A stretch of DNA of 64,000 nt from Mycobacterium colombiense CECT 3035 (lineage in GTDB: Bacteria; Actinomycetota; Actinomycetes; Mycobacteriales; Mycobacteriaceae). The first letter of the stretch is position 1; every line of letters starts with the position of its first letter. The notes beneath the pieces are model-generated. The model ran no database searches, was not told the origin of the DNA, and worked only from the letters and a program-made list of their open reading frames with translations. The position numbers and the translations under genes are program-made. Below, in pieces: positions 1-8,064 of this stretch. Where the stretch lies: positions 5,456,001 through 5,520,000 of the forward strand of contig NZ_CP020821.1 in NCBI RefSeq assembly GCF_002105755.1, in the 5' to 3' direction.

Positions 1-467
1 GTCGTGTCGTAGTCGGTCGCGGTGTCACCCGCGATCTCGGTGCTGCGCAGTTCGTAGATATTGCCATTGCGGTCGACGCCGACGTGATAGGCGATGTCGA
101 TCCATCCGTGGTGGTCCTGGTGGTAGCGCTGATCCTGTCGGAGATGGCTTGGAGCATTGCGGTTTTCGCCAAGAAGGACGGCCTCATGGTGCAGAGTCAT
201 CCGGGTGATGGTCTGGCGCTTGCCTCCGGAGCGCGCCGGTCGCGCGCCCCAGGCGTCCCGGCACAGCAGCAGTGCCGAAGTCGCGGCGGTCAGGCGTGCA
301 CCGATGGTCGCGGGGGGAACCGTCACCGAGCGGGTCTGCGACGCCGGGGCGGAGTCCGTTCGCGTCGCGCAGCCGCCGACCAGGGACGCCACGCCGGCGC
401 CGCCGGCCACCTTCAGCAGCTGACGGCGGCTGACGTGACTCGGCCCGCCGCGCGCTGGCTCACACAC
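1..467 (-). CDS. Tat-exported N-acetylmuramoyl-L-alanine amidase / peptidoglycan-recognition family, C-terminus cut by window edge
   Basis: The visible N-terminal ~155 residues begin at a GTG preceded by a GAGG element. They carry a twin-arginine signal (SRRQLLK near residue 12, then a hydrophobic stretch and a Cys suggesting a lipoprotein). An amidase_2/PGRP-like domain follows, with WGARPA and TLHHEA; the HH pair would be a zinc ligand. The family cleaves the MurNAc-L-Ala bond in peptidoglycan outside the membrane. The gene lies just downstream of the MurNAc kinase/MurQ fusion on the same strand, which fits wall recycling. Domain family from motifs; the stop lies outside the window. Confidence 0.75.
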   Translation of the reverse strand, partial: MCEPARGGPSHVSRRQLLKVAGGAGVASLVGGCATRTDSAPASQTRSVTVPPATIGARLTAATSALLLCRDAWGARPARSGGKRQTITRMTLHHEAVLLGENRNAPSHLRQDQRYHQDHHGWIDIAYHVGVDRNGNIYELRSTEIAGDTATDYDT

Positions 468-512
468 GGTCCTCACGATACGGGTGTGACGCCGGACCGC
501 GGAATGTTTCGT

Positions 513-2222
513 TCATGTCCCGCCCAGGGCGTCGCGCACCCGGCCGCGGGCCCGGTTGAGCCGGGCGGCGGCCTCGGTCGCGTCGACGCCCGCGAGCAGG
601 GCGACGATCGCGGTCTTGGCGTGACCGCCCGCGGCGGCGAGCGCGGCGGTCGCGGTCTCCTCGTCGACACCGGCCGCGTCGCGGACGATCCGCACCGCCC
701 GGCGGCGCACCTTCGCGTTGGTCGCGCGCACGTCGACCATCCGCGGTCCATACGCCTTACCGAGCGCGATCATCACGCTCGTCGAGAGCGCGTTGAGCAC
801 CACCTTCTGTGCCGTGCCCGCGGTCAGCCGAGTGGAACCGGCGAGCACTTCGGGCCCGGTCAGCAGTTCGATCACCACCTCGGCGGACGCCTCGCTGCCC
901 GGGTTGTTGACGATCGCGACGGTCAGCGCGCCCGCCGCCCGCGCGTGTTCAAGCGCCCCGAGCACGTACGGCGTGCGGCCCGACGCCGTGATGCCGACGA
1001 GCGCGTCGGCGGCGGTCAGGTCCGCGAGATCGGTTGGGTCAAAGGCATCTTCGGCGCCCTCGATCGCCTCGGTGAGCGCCGCCGGCCCGCCGGCGATCAC
1101 GCCGCGCACCAGGTCGGTGCCGAACGTCGGCGCGCACTCGGCCGCGTCGAGCACGCCGAGCCGGCCGGGCGTCCCGGCACCGGCGTAGACCAGGCGGCCG
1201 CCGCGCTCGAGCCGCGCGGCGATCGCCTGCGCCGCGGCCGCGATCCGTGGGACGGCCGCCGCCACCGCGCCGTGCGCTTCGGCCTCGGCGGCAACGAGCA
1301 GCGCGACGACCTCCGGGATGGGGCGCGCGTCGAGATCGTCAAGGTCTGGCCGTACCGCCTCGGTGGCGAGCGCATCGAGACCTTGTGGGACAACGGCTTT
1401 CGGACCCGCCTGCAGGCGAATCACGTGTGGCTCGTGGATCGCCCGGAGTTGCAGCGCGCCGTCGAGCGCGTCGCCGGCGGCCGGGATGACGTCGAGCTGG
1501 GCGCGCAGCGCCTGGACTCCCGCCAGTCCGCCGACCATCGCGACGGGGCCGTCCCCGACCGCGCGGGCGGTCGCGGCCAGCGCCTCCGCCGCGGCGCTGC
1601 TGATCGCCAGCGCTGCGGCGTCGTCCCGCGCCGCCAATACATACGGCGCGAACGAGGCGACCTCGGCGGCCCCGCCGAGCCGCGCGGGCCAGGTCTCGGG
1701 AGCGCCGAAGCGGGCCCGGGCGGCGTCGAGCAGCGTGGTCGACGGTCCACGTCCGTCGTGAGCGCGCAACGCCGCGCGCAGCCCGGCGGCGCCGATCCAC
1801 GCGCCGCCGCCCTCGTCGCCGAGCCAGGGACCCCACCCGTCGGCGGTGCGCAGCGCGCCGTTCGCGTCGATCGCGAGCGCCACGACGCCGGTGCCGGCGA
1901 TCAGCACGGCGCCCGGCTTTCCGCCCAGGGCGCCCGCATGCGCGATCACCGCGTCACTGGTGATTCCGGCTCGTTGCGCCCCAAGCGATTTCAGCAACGC
2001 ATCGCCCAGCGCGCGCGCCGCGTCCGGCGCCGCCAGCGCCCCGGCGGCGCCCACGATCACCTCGTCGACCGGGCCGAAATTTCGCGCGACCGCCAGGATC
2101 GCCGCCTCCGCGGCCCGCACACCGCCGGGCGCCGCGAGGCCGGGCGCGCCGACGACCTCGGCCCTGCGGCCGCCCGCCGCGGCCCGGCAGGACGTCTTGC
2201 CGAGGTCGACGGCGAGGATCAC
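513..2222 (-). CDS. murQ: Bifunctional amino-sugar kinase (BadF/NAGK type) - MurNAc-6-phosphate etherase fusion
   Basis: About 569 residues. The N-terminal half is an ASKHA sugar kinase (ILAVDLGKTS at the start, IAGTGVVAL, then the GWGPWLGDEGGGAWIG block). The C-terminal ~290 residues are MurQ-like: a SIS domain with GGRLVYAGAGTPGRLGVLDA and GITASGRTPYVLGAL. Isolated MurQ is about 300 residues, so this is a true fusion with no stop at the junction. Predicted chemistry: phosphorylate MurNAc (or GlcNAc), then remove lactate to give GlcNAc-6-phosphate in the cytoplasm. The GTG start overlaps the VOC gene stop as GTGA, so the two are coupled. Sugar specificity of the kinase half is inferred. Confidence 0.88.
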   Translation of the reverse strand: MILAVDLGKTSCRAAAGGRRAEVVGAPGLAAPGGVRAAEAAILAVARNFGPVDEVIVGAAGALAAPDAARALGDALLKSLGAQRAGITSDAVIAHAGALGGKPGAVLIAGTGVVALAIDANGALRTADGWGPWLGDEGGGAWIGAAGLRAALRAHDGRGPSTTLLDAARARFGAPETWPARLGGAAEVASFAPYVLAARDDAAALAISSAAAEALAATARAVGDGPVAMVGGLAGVQALRAQLDVIPAAGDALDGALQLRAIHEPHVIRLQAGPKAVVPQGLDALATEAVRPDLDDLDARPIPEVVALLVAAEAEAHGAVAAAVPRIAAAAQAIAARLERGGRLVYAGAGTPGRLGVLDAAECAPTFGTDLVRGVIAGGPAALTEAIEGAEDAFDPTDLADLTAADALVGITASGRTPYVLGALEHARAAGALTVAIVNNPGSEASAEVVIELLTGPEVLAGSTRLTAGTAQKVVLNALSTSVMIALGKAYGPRMVDVRATNAKVRRRAVRIVRDAAGVDEETATAALAAAGGHAKTAIVALLAGVDATEAAARLNRARGRVRDALGGT

Positions 2223-2587
2223 GTCAGCTTCTGCGCGAACTCGATGATGTTGCCGTCCGGATCGGCGATGTGCAGCGTCCGTTCGCGCCATGGCCGATCC
2301 ACCGGTCCGGTGAGGATCTCGACGCCGAGCCCGCGCAACCGCTCCGCCTCGGCGTCGACGTCGTCGATGAGAAAGCCGATCTCACCGCAGGGCGGTTCGC
2401 CGCCGTCGCGACCGATGAGCTCCGGCAGCTTCGAGCGTTCGAAGAGCGAGAACTTCGTGTTTTCCATGTCGAACTCGACGTAGCCGTCGCCCTCGATTCG
2501 CACCCGAAGACCGATCACGTCGCGGTAAAACGCCACCGACCGGCGCAGCGACTCGACGTAGTGAATGACGTAGTCCACACGACGCAT
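2219..2587 (-). CDS. VOC/glyoxalase-fold protein
   Basis: About 122 residues with the vicinal-oxygen-chelate layout: RRVDYVIHYVESLRRSVAFYRDVIGL at the N-terminus and LHIADPDGNIIEFAQ at the C-terminus, i.e. two beta-alpha-beta-beta-beta units with His and Glu ligands. I chose the ATG giving MRRVDY because it starts exactly at the fold; another ATG lies three codons upstream. The stop overlaps the GTG of the kinase/MurQ gene. VOC proteins include isomerases, dioxygenases and resistance proteins; the substrate cannot be read from the sequence. Confidence 0.8.
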   Translation of the reverse strand: MRRVDYVIHYVESLRRSVAFYRDVIGLRVRIEGDGYVEFDMENTKFSLFERSKLPELIGRDGGEPPCGEIGFLIDDVDAEAERLRGLGVEILTGPVDRPWRERTLHIADPDGNIIEFAQKLT

Positions 2588-2715
2588 GCAATGCACCGTA
2601 TCGGCTCAGTCCGCCTTGGGCGTAGCACACGCGGCGTAAGGTTCGAGCCGACCATCTGTTCTTCACCGGTGACGTCGTCGACCTGGTCGCCGGGTCGGGC
2701 CTGCGCCGTGCCGCG

Positions 2716-3183
2716 CTAGGTTTCGGTCAGCCGAGGTATCCGCGAATCCCAAATCCGTTGTGTCTCAACACCGACGGAGGGGTTGTGGATCTTCTGGAAG
2801 TTCCGTCCACCCCGATTGAAGGTGGCGACGACGGCGGCAGGCGCGTCCTGTTCCAGGATTGGGATGGACAGCCACTCGCAGGGTCGTATGTGCACCAAAT
2901 CCACCGCCTTCGCGGTTTTCCCGGCGTCGTAGCCATAAGGCCCGCAGATGCGGCCCAGCCAGAACCAGCCGTGCGTGTCGCGGGTCCACACGAAGGAGCC
3001 TTCGTCGAGCTCGGCGAATCGGGCGACCCGACGGGCCAGCCGGTCCTGTTCGGCTGAACTGGTCACAAGTCGGCCAAACCCGCACACGCCGAGCTGGCGA
3101 GCGCGATCGATGGTGGCTTGTGGCTCGACGGCATCGTTGCGGGATCGCATCGGCGCGCGGTAGACGGCGACCATGAGAGACAT
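2716..3183 (-). CDS. Hypothetical protein, about 155 aa
   Basis: An intact frame with mycobacterial codon use, starting at an ATG (MSLMVAVYRAP) after a G-rich stretch. It is rich in Arg and Trp with no signal peptide and no membrane segment. A central block (FVWTRDTHGWFWLGRICGPY) suggests a small folded domain. I do not recognise the family. It is divergent from the methyltransferase at 3343 and not obviously in an operon. Confidence 0.55.
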   Translation of the reverse strand: MSLMVAVYRAPMRSRNDAVEPQATIDRARQLGVCGFGRLVTSSAEQDRLARRVARFAELDEGSFVWTRDTHGWFWLGRICGPYGYDAGKTAKAVDLVHIRPCEWLSIPILEQDAPAAVVATFNRGGRNFQKIHNPSVGVETQRIWDSRIPRLTET

Positions 3184-3342
3184 GGTGCCCCGACGATGCA
3201 GCCGCCCCGATGCGGCCCTCTTCGCGCATCGATTGCGGCTGGGCGCAGAATTGATACGGTCAACCCGCGGACGCCGATGTGGCCGCCGTCCATCTCGCCA
3301 GCCCACAACCGCACTGGAGGAGCTCATGCGCAGGAGCGCGCC

Positions 3343-4074
3343 ATGACCGATGCGGCGTGGGCCCTCTACACCGAGCAGATGAACAACGTCGACGGCTGGT
3401 TCTTCGAGGCCGACGTCGAGCTCTTCAGCCAGCTGCTCGCGTGCCAGACGGCCGAGGGGATCAAGGGCGACATGCTGGAGATCGGCGCCTACCAGGGCAA
3501 GTCCGCGATCTTGATGGGTTACGGACTGCGTGACGATGAAGAACTGGTGATCTGCGAGCTGTTCGGCGCCGTGATGGATCACGCCGACATCGCCCAGGCT
3601 CCCCGCCAGGAGTACTCGGGCCTGGATCAGCAGCAGTTCCTCGCCAACTGGGATCGATTCCACAGCCGCCGCCCCACGCTGCAGGTCTGCGAATCGTCGG
3701 CGCTCGATCTGGGCGAGCGGGCGCTGCGTTTCGTCCACATCGACGGTTGTCACGCGTACCGGTGCGTCGCCAACGACATCAGCCTCGCCGTGACCCACGC
3801 GGCCGAACGGGGCGTGATCGCGATGGACGATTATCGCGGGGTCGAAACGCCCGGCGTGGCGGCGGCCGTCTGGCAGGCCGTCGGCAATGGCTTCCTGTTC
3901 CCCTTCGCGGCGACATACATGAAGCTCTACGCCTGCACGTCGGCCGCTGATCAGAGTTACTGGTTGGAGCGGATCCGGGATCGCGGCGACATCTGCGCCT
4001 TCCCCGACTTCGACTTCCCGTCATACCGCAGCGTTTCGGACATGCACCTGGGCCGCTCCGCCGGCGAGCCCTGA
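3343..4074 (+). CDS. Class I SAM-dependent methyltransferase
   Basis: 243 residues from an ATG preceded by AGGAG at good spacing. LEIGAYQGKSAI near residue 48 is the SAM-binding glycine-rich motif I; FVHIDGCHAY and VIAMDDYRGVETPG match the later motifs of the Methyltransf_24 group, which often act on sugars or glycolipids. It ends 7 bases from the convergent stop of a UGT-type glycosyltransferase, next to an epimerase. That context suggests O-methylation of a surface glycolipid sugar. Acceptor unknown. Confidence 0.8.
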   Translation: MTDAAWALYTEQMNNVDGWFFEADVELFSQLLACQTAEGIKGDMLEIGAYQGKSAILMGYGLRDDEELVICELFGAVMDHADIAQAPRQEYSGLDQQQFLANWDRFHSRRPTLQVCESSALDLGERALRFVHIDGCHAYRCVANDISLAVTHAAERGVIAMDDYRGVETPGVAAAVWQAVGNGFLFPFAATYMKLYACTSAADQSYWLERIRDRGDICAFPDFDFPSYRSVSDMHLGRSAGEP

Positions 4075-4080
4075 GGGCGG

Positions 4081-5250
4081 TCAGGCCTGGCCTTGGCCGA
4101 CCATCGTTTCCAGCAGATCGGCGGCAGTGGCAGCGCTTTCGGCGGGCGTGGCCATCTGGGCGGCCACCTCGAGGGTCCGAGCGATGCAGTGCGGAGTGAG
4201 GATGGCACGCAGATCGGCCAGCAGCGAATCCGGTGTGGTTGCGGAAAAGTGCCGTCCGATGCCGACCCCCAGCTGGCCGACCGCGGCGGCCCACATCGGC
4301 TGGTCCACCGAAACCGCAAGCGCCAACGTGGGTTTGCCGGCGCGTATGCCCGCGAACGTGGTGCCCGGACCCCCGTGGTGAACGACCGCGCGGCAAGCGG
4401 GAAAGACGGCCGAGTGGTTCACCGCGCCCACCACCTTCACATGGTCGAATTGCGGGACGCCGGCCAAATCGCTTACGCCGCTGCAGATCAGCGCGCGCTC
4501 GTCTAGTTGCGCGCAGGCCCCGCAAATCATCTCGAGCAGCCCGGCGGGAAATGCGACTCGGGCGCTGCTGCCGAAGCCGAAGTAGATCGGCGGCGTTCCC
4601 GCGGCGATCCAGGACGACACGTCGTCGTCCACAGCGGTCGGCAACTCCAGTGTCAGCCCCCCGACGAAAGGCCGGCGGACATCCCATTTCGCCCACTCGG
4701 CTGCCAACCCCGGGAAGAAGAGTTCGTCGTAGGCCTGGAGCTCCAGCGGTTGCCGCGCCGAGGGCGGCGATGCCTGCGGCAGGCCCAACGTCTGGCGCTG
4801 GGCATCCTCGGCCTCTTTCGTTACCTGCGAACCCACCTCGCGCCCGAGCGGGTAGATGTGCAGCGCCGCCTGCGGAATGTCATAGCATTCCGCAACGTTG
4901 GCGGCCAGCCCCTGCTGGCTCGCGTCCGTCAACAACAGGTCGGCCCCGTCGGCCAGTGACGTCAGCGCCGCGCCCAGCTGGGGCCAGAGTCGTTTGAGAT
5001 CCTCCGAAATCACCCACGCCATGAAGACGGGATTCGGTGTGTCCCCGTACTTGCGCGCGATGTCCGCGTTCTGCTGTACCTGGTCGGGGCCGTGGGGGAT
5101 CGCGGCAAGCCCCGCCGACTCGACGAAGCCGACGTAGTTGGGCGGGACGGCCATGCGTACGTCGTGACCCCGGCGCTGCAGTTCCCGGCCGATGGTGGCG
5201 CAGGGCTCGACGTCTCCCCGAGTTCCCAAGGTAGCCAGCGCAATCCTCAC
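4081..5250 (-). CDS. UGT/MGT-family glycosyltransferase
   Basis: 389 residues of GT-B fold. The N-terminus IALATLGTRGDVEP is typical of the GtfB/Rv1524-Rv1526c type that glycosylates lipids or lipopeptides. The C-terminal nucleotide-sugar signature is VHHGGPGTTFAGIRAGKP. The GTG start overlaps the stop of the epimerase as GTGA, so the sugar-modifying enzyme and transferase are co-translated. It likely transfers a UDP- or TDP-sugar to an envelope glycolipid. Family assignment is strong; acceptor is inferred. Confidence 0.88.
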   Translation of the reverse strand: MRIALATLGTRGDVEPCATIGRELQRRGHDVRMAVPPNYVGFVESAGLAAIPHGPDQVQQNADIARKYGDTPNPVFMAWVISEDLKRLWPQLGAALTSLADGADLLLTDASQQGLAANVAECYDIPQAALHIYPLGREVGSQVTKEAEDAQRQTLGLPQASPPSARQPLELQAYDELFFPGLAAEWAKWDVRRPFVGGLTLELPTAVDDDVSSWIAAGTPPIYFGFGSSARVAFPAGLLEMICGACAQLDERALICSGVSDLAGVPQFDHVKVVGAVNHSAVFPACRAVVHHGGPGTTFAGIRAGKPTLALAVSVDQPMWAAAVGQLGVGIGRHFSATTPDSLLADLRAILTPHCIARTLEVAAQMATPAESAATAADLLETMVGQGQA

Positions 5251-6218
5251 CGCTGGACGCTCCCGCGGGAGCCGGGCCCGACGATGCCCCGGAAAAATTC
5301 GATCGTCCGTTCGACGCCTTCTTCGAAGGAGACTCGTGGCGTCCAGCCGAGGCCGGACTCGGCGAGCGTGATGTCCGGCCTGCGCTGCTTCGGGTCGTCC
5401 GGCGGCAGGGGCTCGAACACCGTGGCCGATGGCGATCCGGTCCTTTCCTTGATCAGGCTCGCGGTTTCGAGGACGGTGCGCTCGGCCGGGCTGCCGAGGT
5501 TGACGGGTCCGGTGAAAGACGCTTCGCTGGCCGCCATCTTCACGAGCCCTTCGACGAGATCGTCGACATAGCAAAAGGATCGGGTCTGGCTACCGTCCCC
5601 GAACACGGTGATCGGTTCTCCGCGCAACGCCTGGACGATGAACGAGGAGATGATTCGGCCGTCCTCTTGGTCCATCCTCGGGCCGTAGGTGTTGAAGATG
5701 CGGACAACCTTGATCCGGACATGGTAGCGACGCGCGTACTCGAGCATCAGTGTCTCCGCTACCCGCTTGCCCTCCTCGTAGCACGCCCGCACCCCGAAGC
5801 AGTTGGCGTTGCCCCAGTAGGTCTCGACCTGAGGATGGATCGTCGGGTCCCCGTACACCTCGCTGGTGGAGGCCTGCAGAATCGTCGCCCCGCGCTCGCG
5901 CGCCAGTTCCAGCAGGTTTCTGGTCCCGGCGTAGTTGGTCTCCAGGGTGAACAGGGGATCCCGCTGGTAGGCGCGCGGCGATGCGGGGCAGGCCAGGTTG
6001 AAGATGACGTCCAGCGGACCCGACACGACCACGCCGACCGGTCGGGTGATGTCATGCTCGACGAAACTGAAGCCCGGGTCCCCGTCCAGCTGCACGATGT
6101 TTTCGCGGCTGCCGGTGCAGAGGTTGTCGAGCCCGATGACTTCGATGCCGTCGCGGCGGAGACGATCGCACAGGTGGGACCCGAGGAACCCGGCGGCGCC
6201 CGCGACGAGGGCTCTCAC
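5247..6218 (-). CDS. NAD-dependent nucleotide-sugar epimerase/dehydratase (UDP-glucuronate decarboxylase-like)
   Basis: 323 residues of extended SDR fold. The Rossmann motif is GAAGFLGSHL at residues 7-16, the catalytic Ser/Thr lies in STSEVYGDP, the YxxxK pair in YEEGK, and FNTYGPRM and FGDGSQTRSFCYVDDL are the sugar-nucleotide binding segments shared by UDP-xylose synthases and dTDP-glucose dehydratases. The pattern looks closer to UXS, but the exact reaction cannot be fixed by eye. It is first in a coupled pair with the downstream glycosyltransferase. Confidence 0.87.
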   Translation of the reverse strand: MRALVAGAAGFLGSHLCDRLRRDGIEVIGLDNLCTGSRENIVQLDGDPGFSFVEHDITRPVGVVVSGPLDVIFNLACPASPRAYQRDPLFTLETNYAGTRNLLELARERGATILQASTSEVYGDPTIHPQVETYWGNANCFGVRACYEEGKRVAETLMLEYARRYHVRIKVVRIFNTYGPRMDQEDGRIISSFIVQALRGEPITVFGDGSQTRSFCYVDDLVEGLVKMAASEASFTGPVNLGSPAERTVLETASLIKERTGSPSATVFEPLPPDDPKQRRPDITLAESGLGWTPRVSFEEGVERTIEFFRGIVGPGSRGSVQR

Positions 6219-6343
6219 TGCTTGTTCTCCTTAGCTCCGGCCGTCGAACACGTAGCTTCGCATGACCGACGTGACGTCCCGCAGGACGCCCGCTGGAACC
6301 GATTGCACTCACACCGGCGGTTCCTGGCGTGTTCAGCTGAAGT

Positions 6344-6784
6344 TCACGGTTTGGGAGCCAGGACCACGACGGGAATGGGTCTGGACGTCTTCTTCTGGTA
6401 TTCGTTGTACCGGTTTTGATTGTTCTTGTTGACGATCTGCCAGAGCCGTGGGTAATCGGGATCGTCGGGCAGCACCGGTCGCGCGGTGACGGCGAAACGT
6501 CGTGGGCCGACGTTGATCTCGACGTCGGGATGCGCCTTCAGATTGTGGTACCAGCCGGGGGCCTCGGGCGCGCCGCCCTTGGAGGCGACCACCAGGTAGT
6601 CGTCACCGTCGCGGGCGTAGGTCAGCGACGTCGCGCGTTGCTTACCGGTCTTCGCGCCGACGGTATGCAGCAGCAGGCTTGGTATCCACAGGGCGCGGTG
6701 ACCGATCCAGCCGTTCGTCTTCTTATACACCGTGTCGTGCACCCGCAGCACCTGCGGGAGCAGCTTCTGCTCGAGGAAACTCAT
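6344..6784 (-). CDS. F420-dependent nitroreductase family (Ddn-like)
   Basis: 146 residues with the Ddn/FDOR-A pattern: LLLHTVGAKTGKQRATSL, then VVASKGGAPEAPGWYHNL, the F420-contacting loop. These split-barrel proteins transfer hydride from F420H2 to quinones or other electrophiles. The ATG start (MSFLEQKLLP) is compact and directly precedes the domain. A conserved-looking 52-residue protein lies just upstream on the same strand. Confidence 0.87.
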   Translation of the reverse strand: MSFLEQKLLPQVLRVHDTVYKKTNGWIGHRALWIPSLLLHTVGAKTGKQRATSLTYARDGDDYLVVASKGGAPEAPGWYHNLKAHPDVEINVGPRRFAVTARPVLPDDPDYPRLWQIVNKNNQNRYNEYQKKTSRPIPVVVLAPKP

Positions 6785-6845
6785 GGCTATCAGTCTCGCT
6801 CGCTGGCGGCGAACTTCGCCAGTGCCTTCCGCGAGGCGCGGCGGG

Positions 6846-7004
6846 CTAGTGGTGATGCGGCGGTCGCTCGTCGCGCAGCCGGCGCTCGTCCCACGCATCG
6901 CGCACCTGCTCCTCGTCGCCGAACCGCTCGACGTCCTCGGGCGTGACGTGTACGCGCTTGGGTTTCGGCGCGGGCCGTGGTGGGTCTCGCGGTTCACTGG
7001 GCAT
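6846..7004 (-). CDS. Small charged, proline-rich protein (52 aa)
   Basis: A short frame from ATG (MPSEPRDPPRPAPKPKR) to TAG, very rich in Pro, Arg, Asp and Glu. HVTPEDVERFGDEEQVRDAW in the middle looks like one amphipathic helix. It sits between the LysR gene and the Ddn-like gene on the same strand. The composition and third-position GC fit a real mycobacterial small protein; function is unknown. Confidence 0.5.
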   Translation of the reverse strand: MPSEPRDPPRPAPKPKRVHVTPEDVERFGDEEQVRDAWDERRLRDERPPHHH

Positions 7005-7035
7005 GAGGCGATTATCTCTCGGCTTCGGACGAACT

Positions 7036-7965
7036 CTAGGTCTGCGCCCTGGCGATGTTCTCGACGATGATCTGGCAGGCCGTGTCGTAGAAGGCGCTGA
7101 TCAGGGTGGAGAAGGACAGCTCGAAGGGATAGATCATGTGCACGGCCAGTGGTTCGACCGTCCAGTCGGGCAGGATCGGCACGATGGTGCCCTCGCGCAG
7201 TTCCTCGGCGCAGATGATCTGCGTGGGCATGGCGCCGATACCGAGCCCCTGCAGGATGTACTCCTTGCACACCTGAAAGTTGTTGGCCCGTGCGCGTACT
7301 CGCGGGGACAACTCGTGGCGCCTGTCGAGTTTGGTCACCGCCAGCTTCAGCTTCTGCGGCCCGCAGAAGCCGAAGTCGATGAACGGCAGGGTGTTCACTT
7401 GGGCGGGTTCGGTGATCGGATCCTTCAGTTGCCCGACGAAATCTGTTGAGGCGCAGAGGAAAAGGCTCAGGTCGAAGACCTTCCGCGCGATCAGCGTCGA
7501 ATCCTGCAGCGGTCCGGGCCCGAATACGACGTCGTAACCGTCCTTGATCGGGTCGACGATGTTGTCGACCAACCGTATGTCCAGGCGCGAGTTCGGATAC
7601 CGCTGCAAGAACAGGGCGCCGACGCGCGACGCGTAGTCGATGCCCAGGCTGACCGGTATCGCCACCCGCAGCTCGCCTTGGGGTTCCTGCCTACTGCCCT
7701 CCACGAGGGCCCGCACACCGTTGGCCTCGGTCAGGATGTTCATCGCGTGGTCGTAGATCTGCTCGCCGATGTCGGTGACCGTCAGCTGATGGGTGTTCTT
7801 CCGCAGCAGCTTGATGCCGAGGTCGGATTCCAGCTTGGTCAGCTTCCGGCTCACCGTGGACTTGGGCATGCCCAGCGCCGTCGCCGCCTTCGAGATGCCG
7901 CGACAGTCCACCACCTTGCCGAACACCAGCAGGGCATCGAGGTCGAAGGGCAGATTCTGTTCCAT
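7036..7965 (-). CDS. LysR-family transcriptional regulator
   Basis: 309 residues. The N-terminal winged HTH (residues ~9-68) contains GISKAATALGMPKSTVSRKLTKLE, the standard LysR recognition region. A periplasmic-binding-fold effector domain follows (ELRVAIPVSLGID onward). It is divergent from the Rieske oxygenase operon across a 99-bp gap containing a GCAAC-N5-GTTGC dyad, so it probably autoregulates and controls that operon in response to the substrate or an intermediate. Confidence 0.92.
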   Translation of the reverse strand: MEQNLPFDLDALLVFGKVVDCRGISKAATALGMPKSTVSRKLTKLESDLGIKLLRKNTHQLTVTDIGEQIYDHAMNILTEANGVRALVEGSRQEPQGELRVAIPVSLGIDYASRVGALFLQRYPNSRLDIRLVDNIVDPIKDGYDVVFGPGPLQDSTLIARKVFDLSLFLCASTDFVGQLKDPITEPAQVNTLPFIDFGFCGPQKLKLAVTKLDRRHELSPRVRARANNFQVCKEYILQGLGIGAMPTQIICAEELREGTIVPILPDWTVEPLAVHMIYPFELSFSTLISAFYDTACQIIVENIARAQT

Positions 7966-7980
7966 CGGTGTTCCAAGTAT

Positions 7981-7995
7981 GCAACAGGGTGTTGC
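7981..7995. promoter_or_regulatory. Dyad GCAAC-N5-GTTGC, likely LysR operator
   Basis: A perfect 5-bp inverted repeat separated by five bases in the divergent gap between the LysR start (7965) and the Rieske oxygenase start (8065). Its size resembles a LysR recognition half-site pair. Binding is inferred from position; no other dyad stands out in this gap. Confidence 0.5.
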
Positions 7996-8064
7996 GTCCG
8001 TACACCTTATTGGGGGTCCCCGCAGCTGCTAGCGTCGGCCGCACCACGTAGGAGGTACGCGGGG

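Noticed and set aside
84..2483. Very long plus-strand open frame (799 codons) opposite the kinase-MurQ fusion
   Set aside because: Composition is almost all Arg, Gly, Ala and Pro and it is a high-GC shadow of the real minus-strand genes with clear families.
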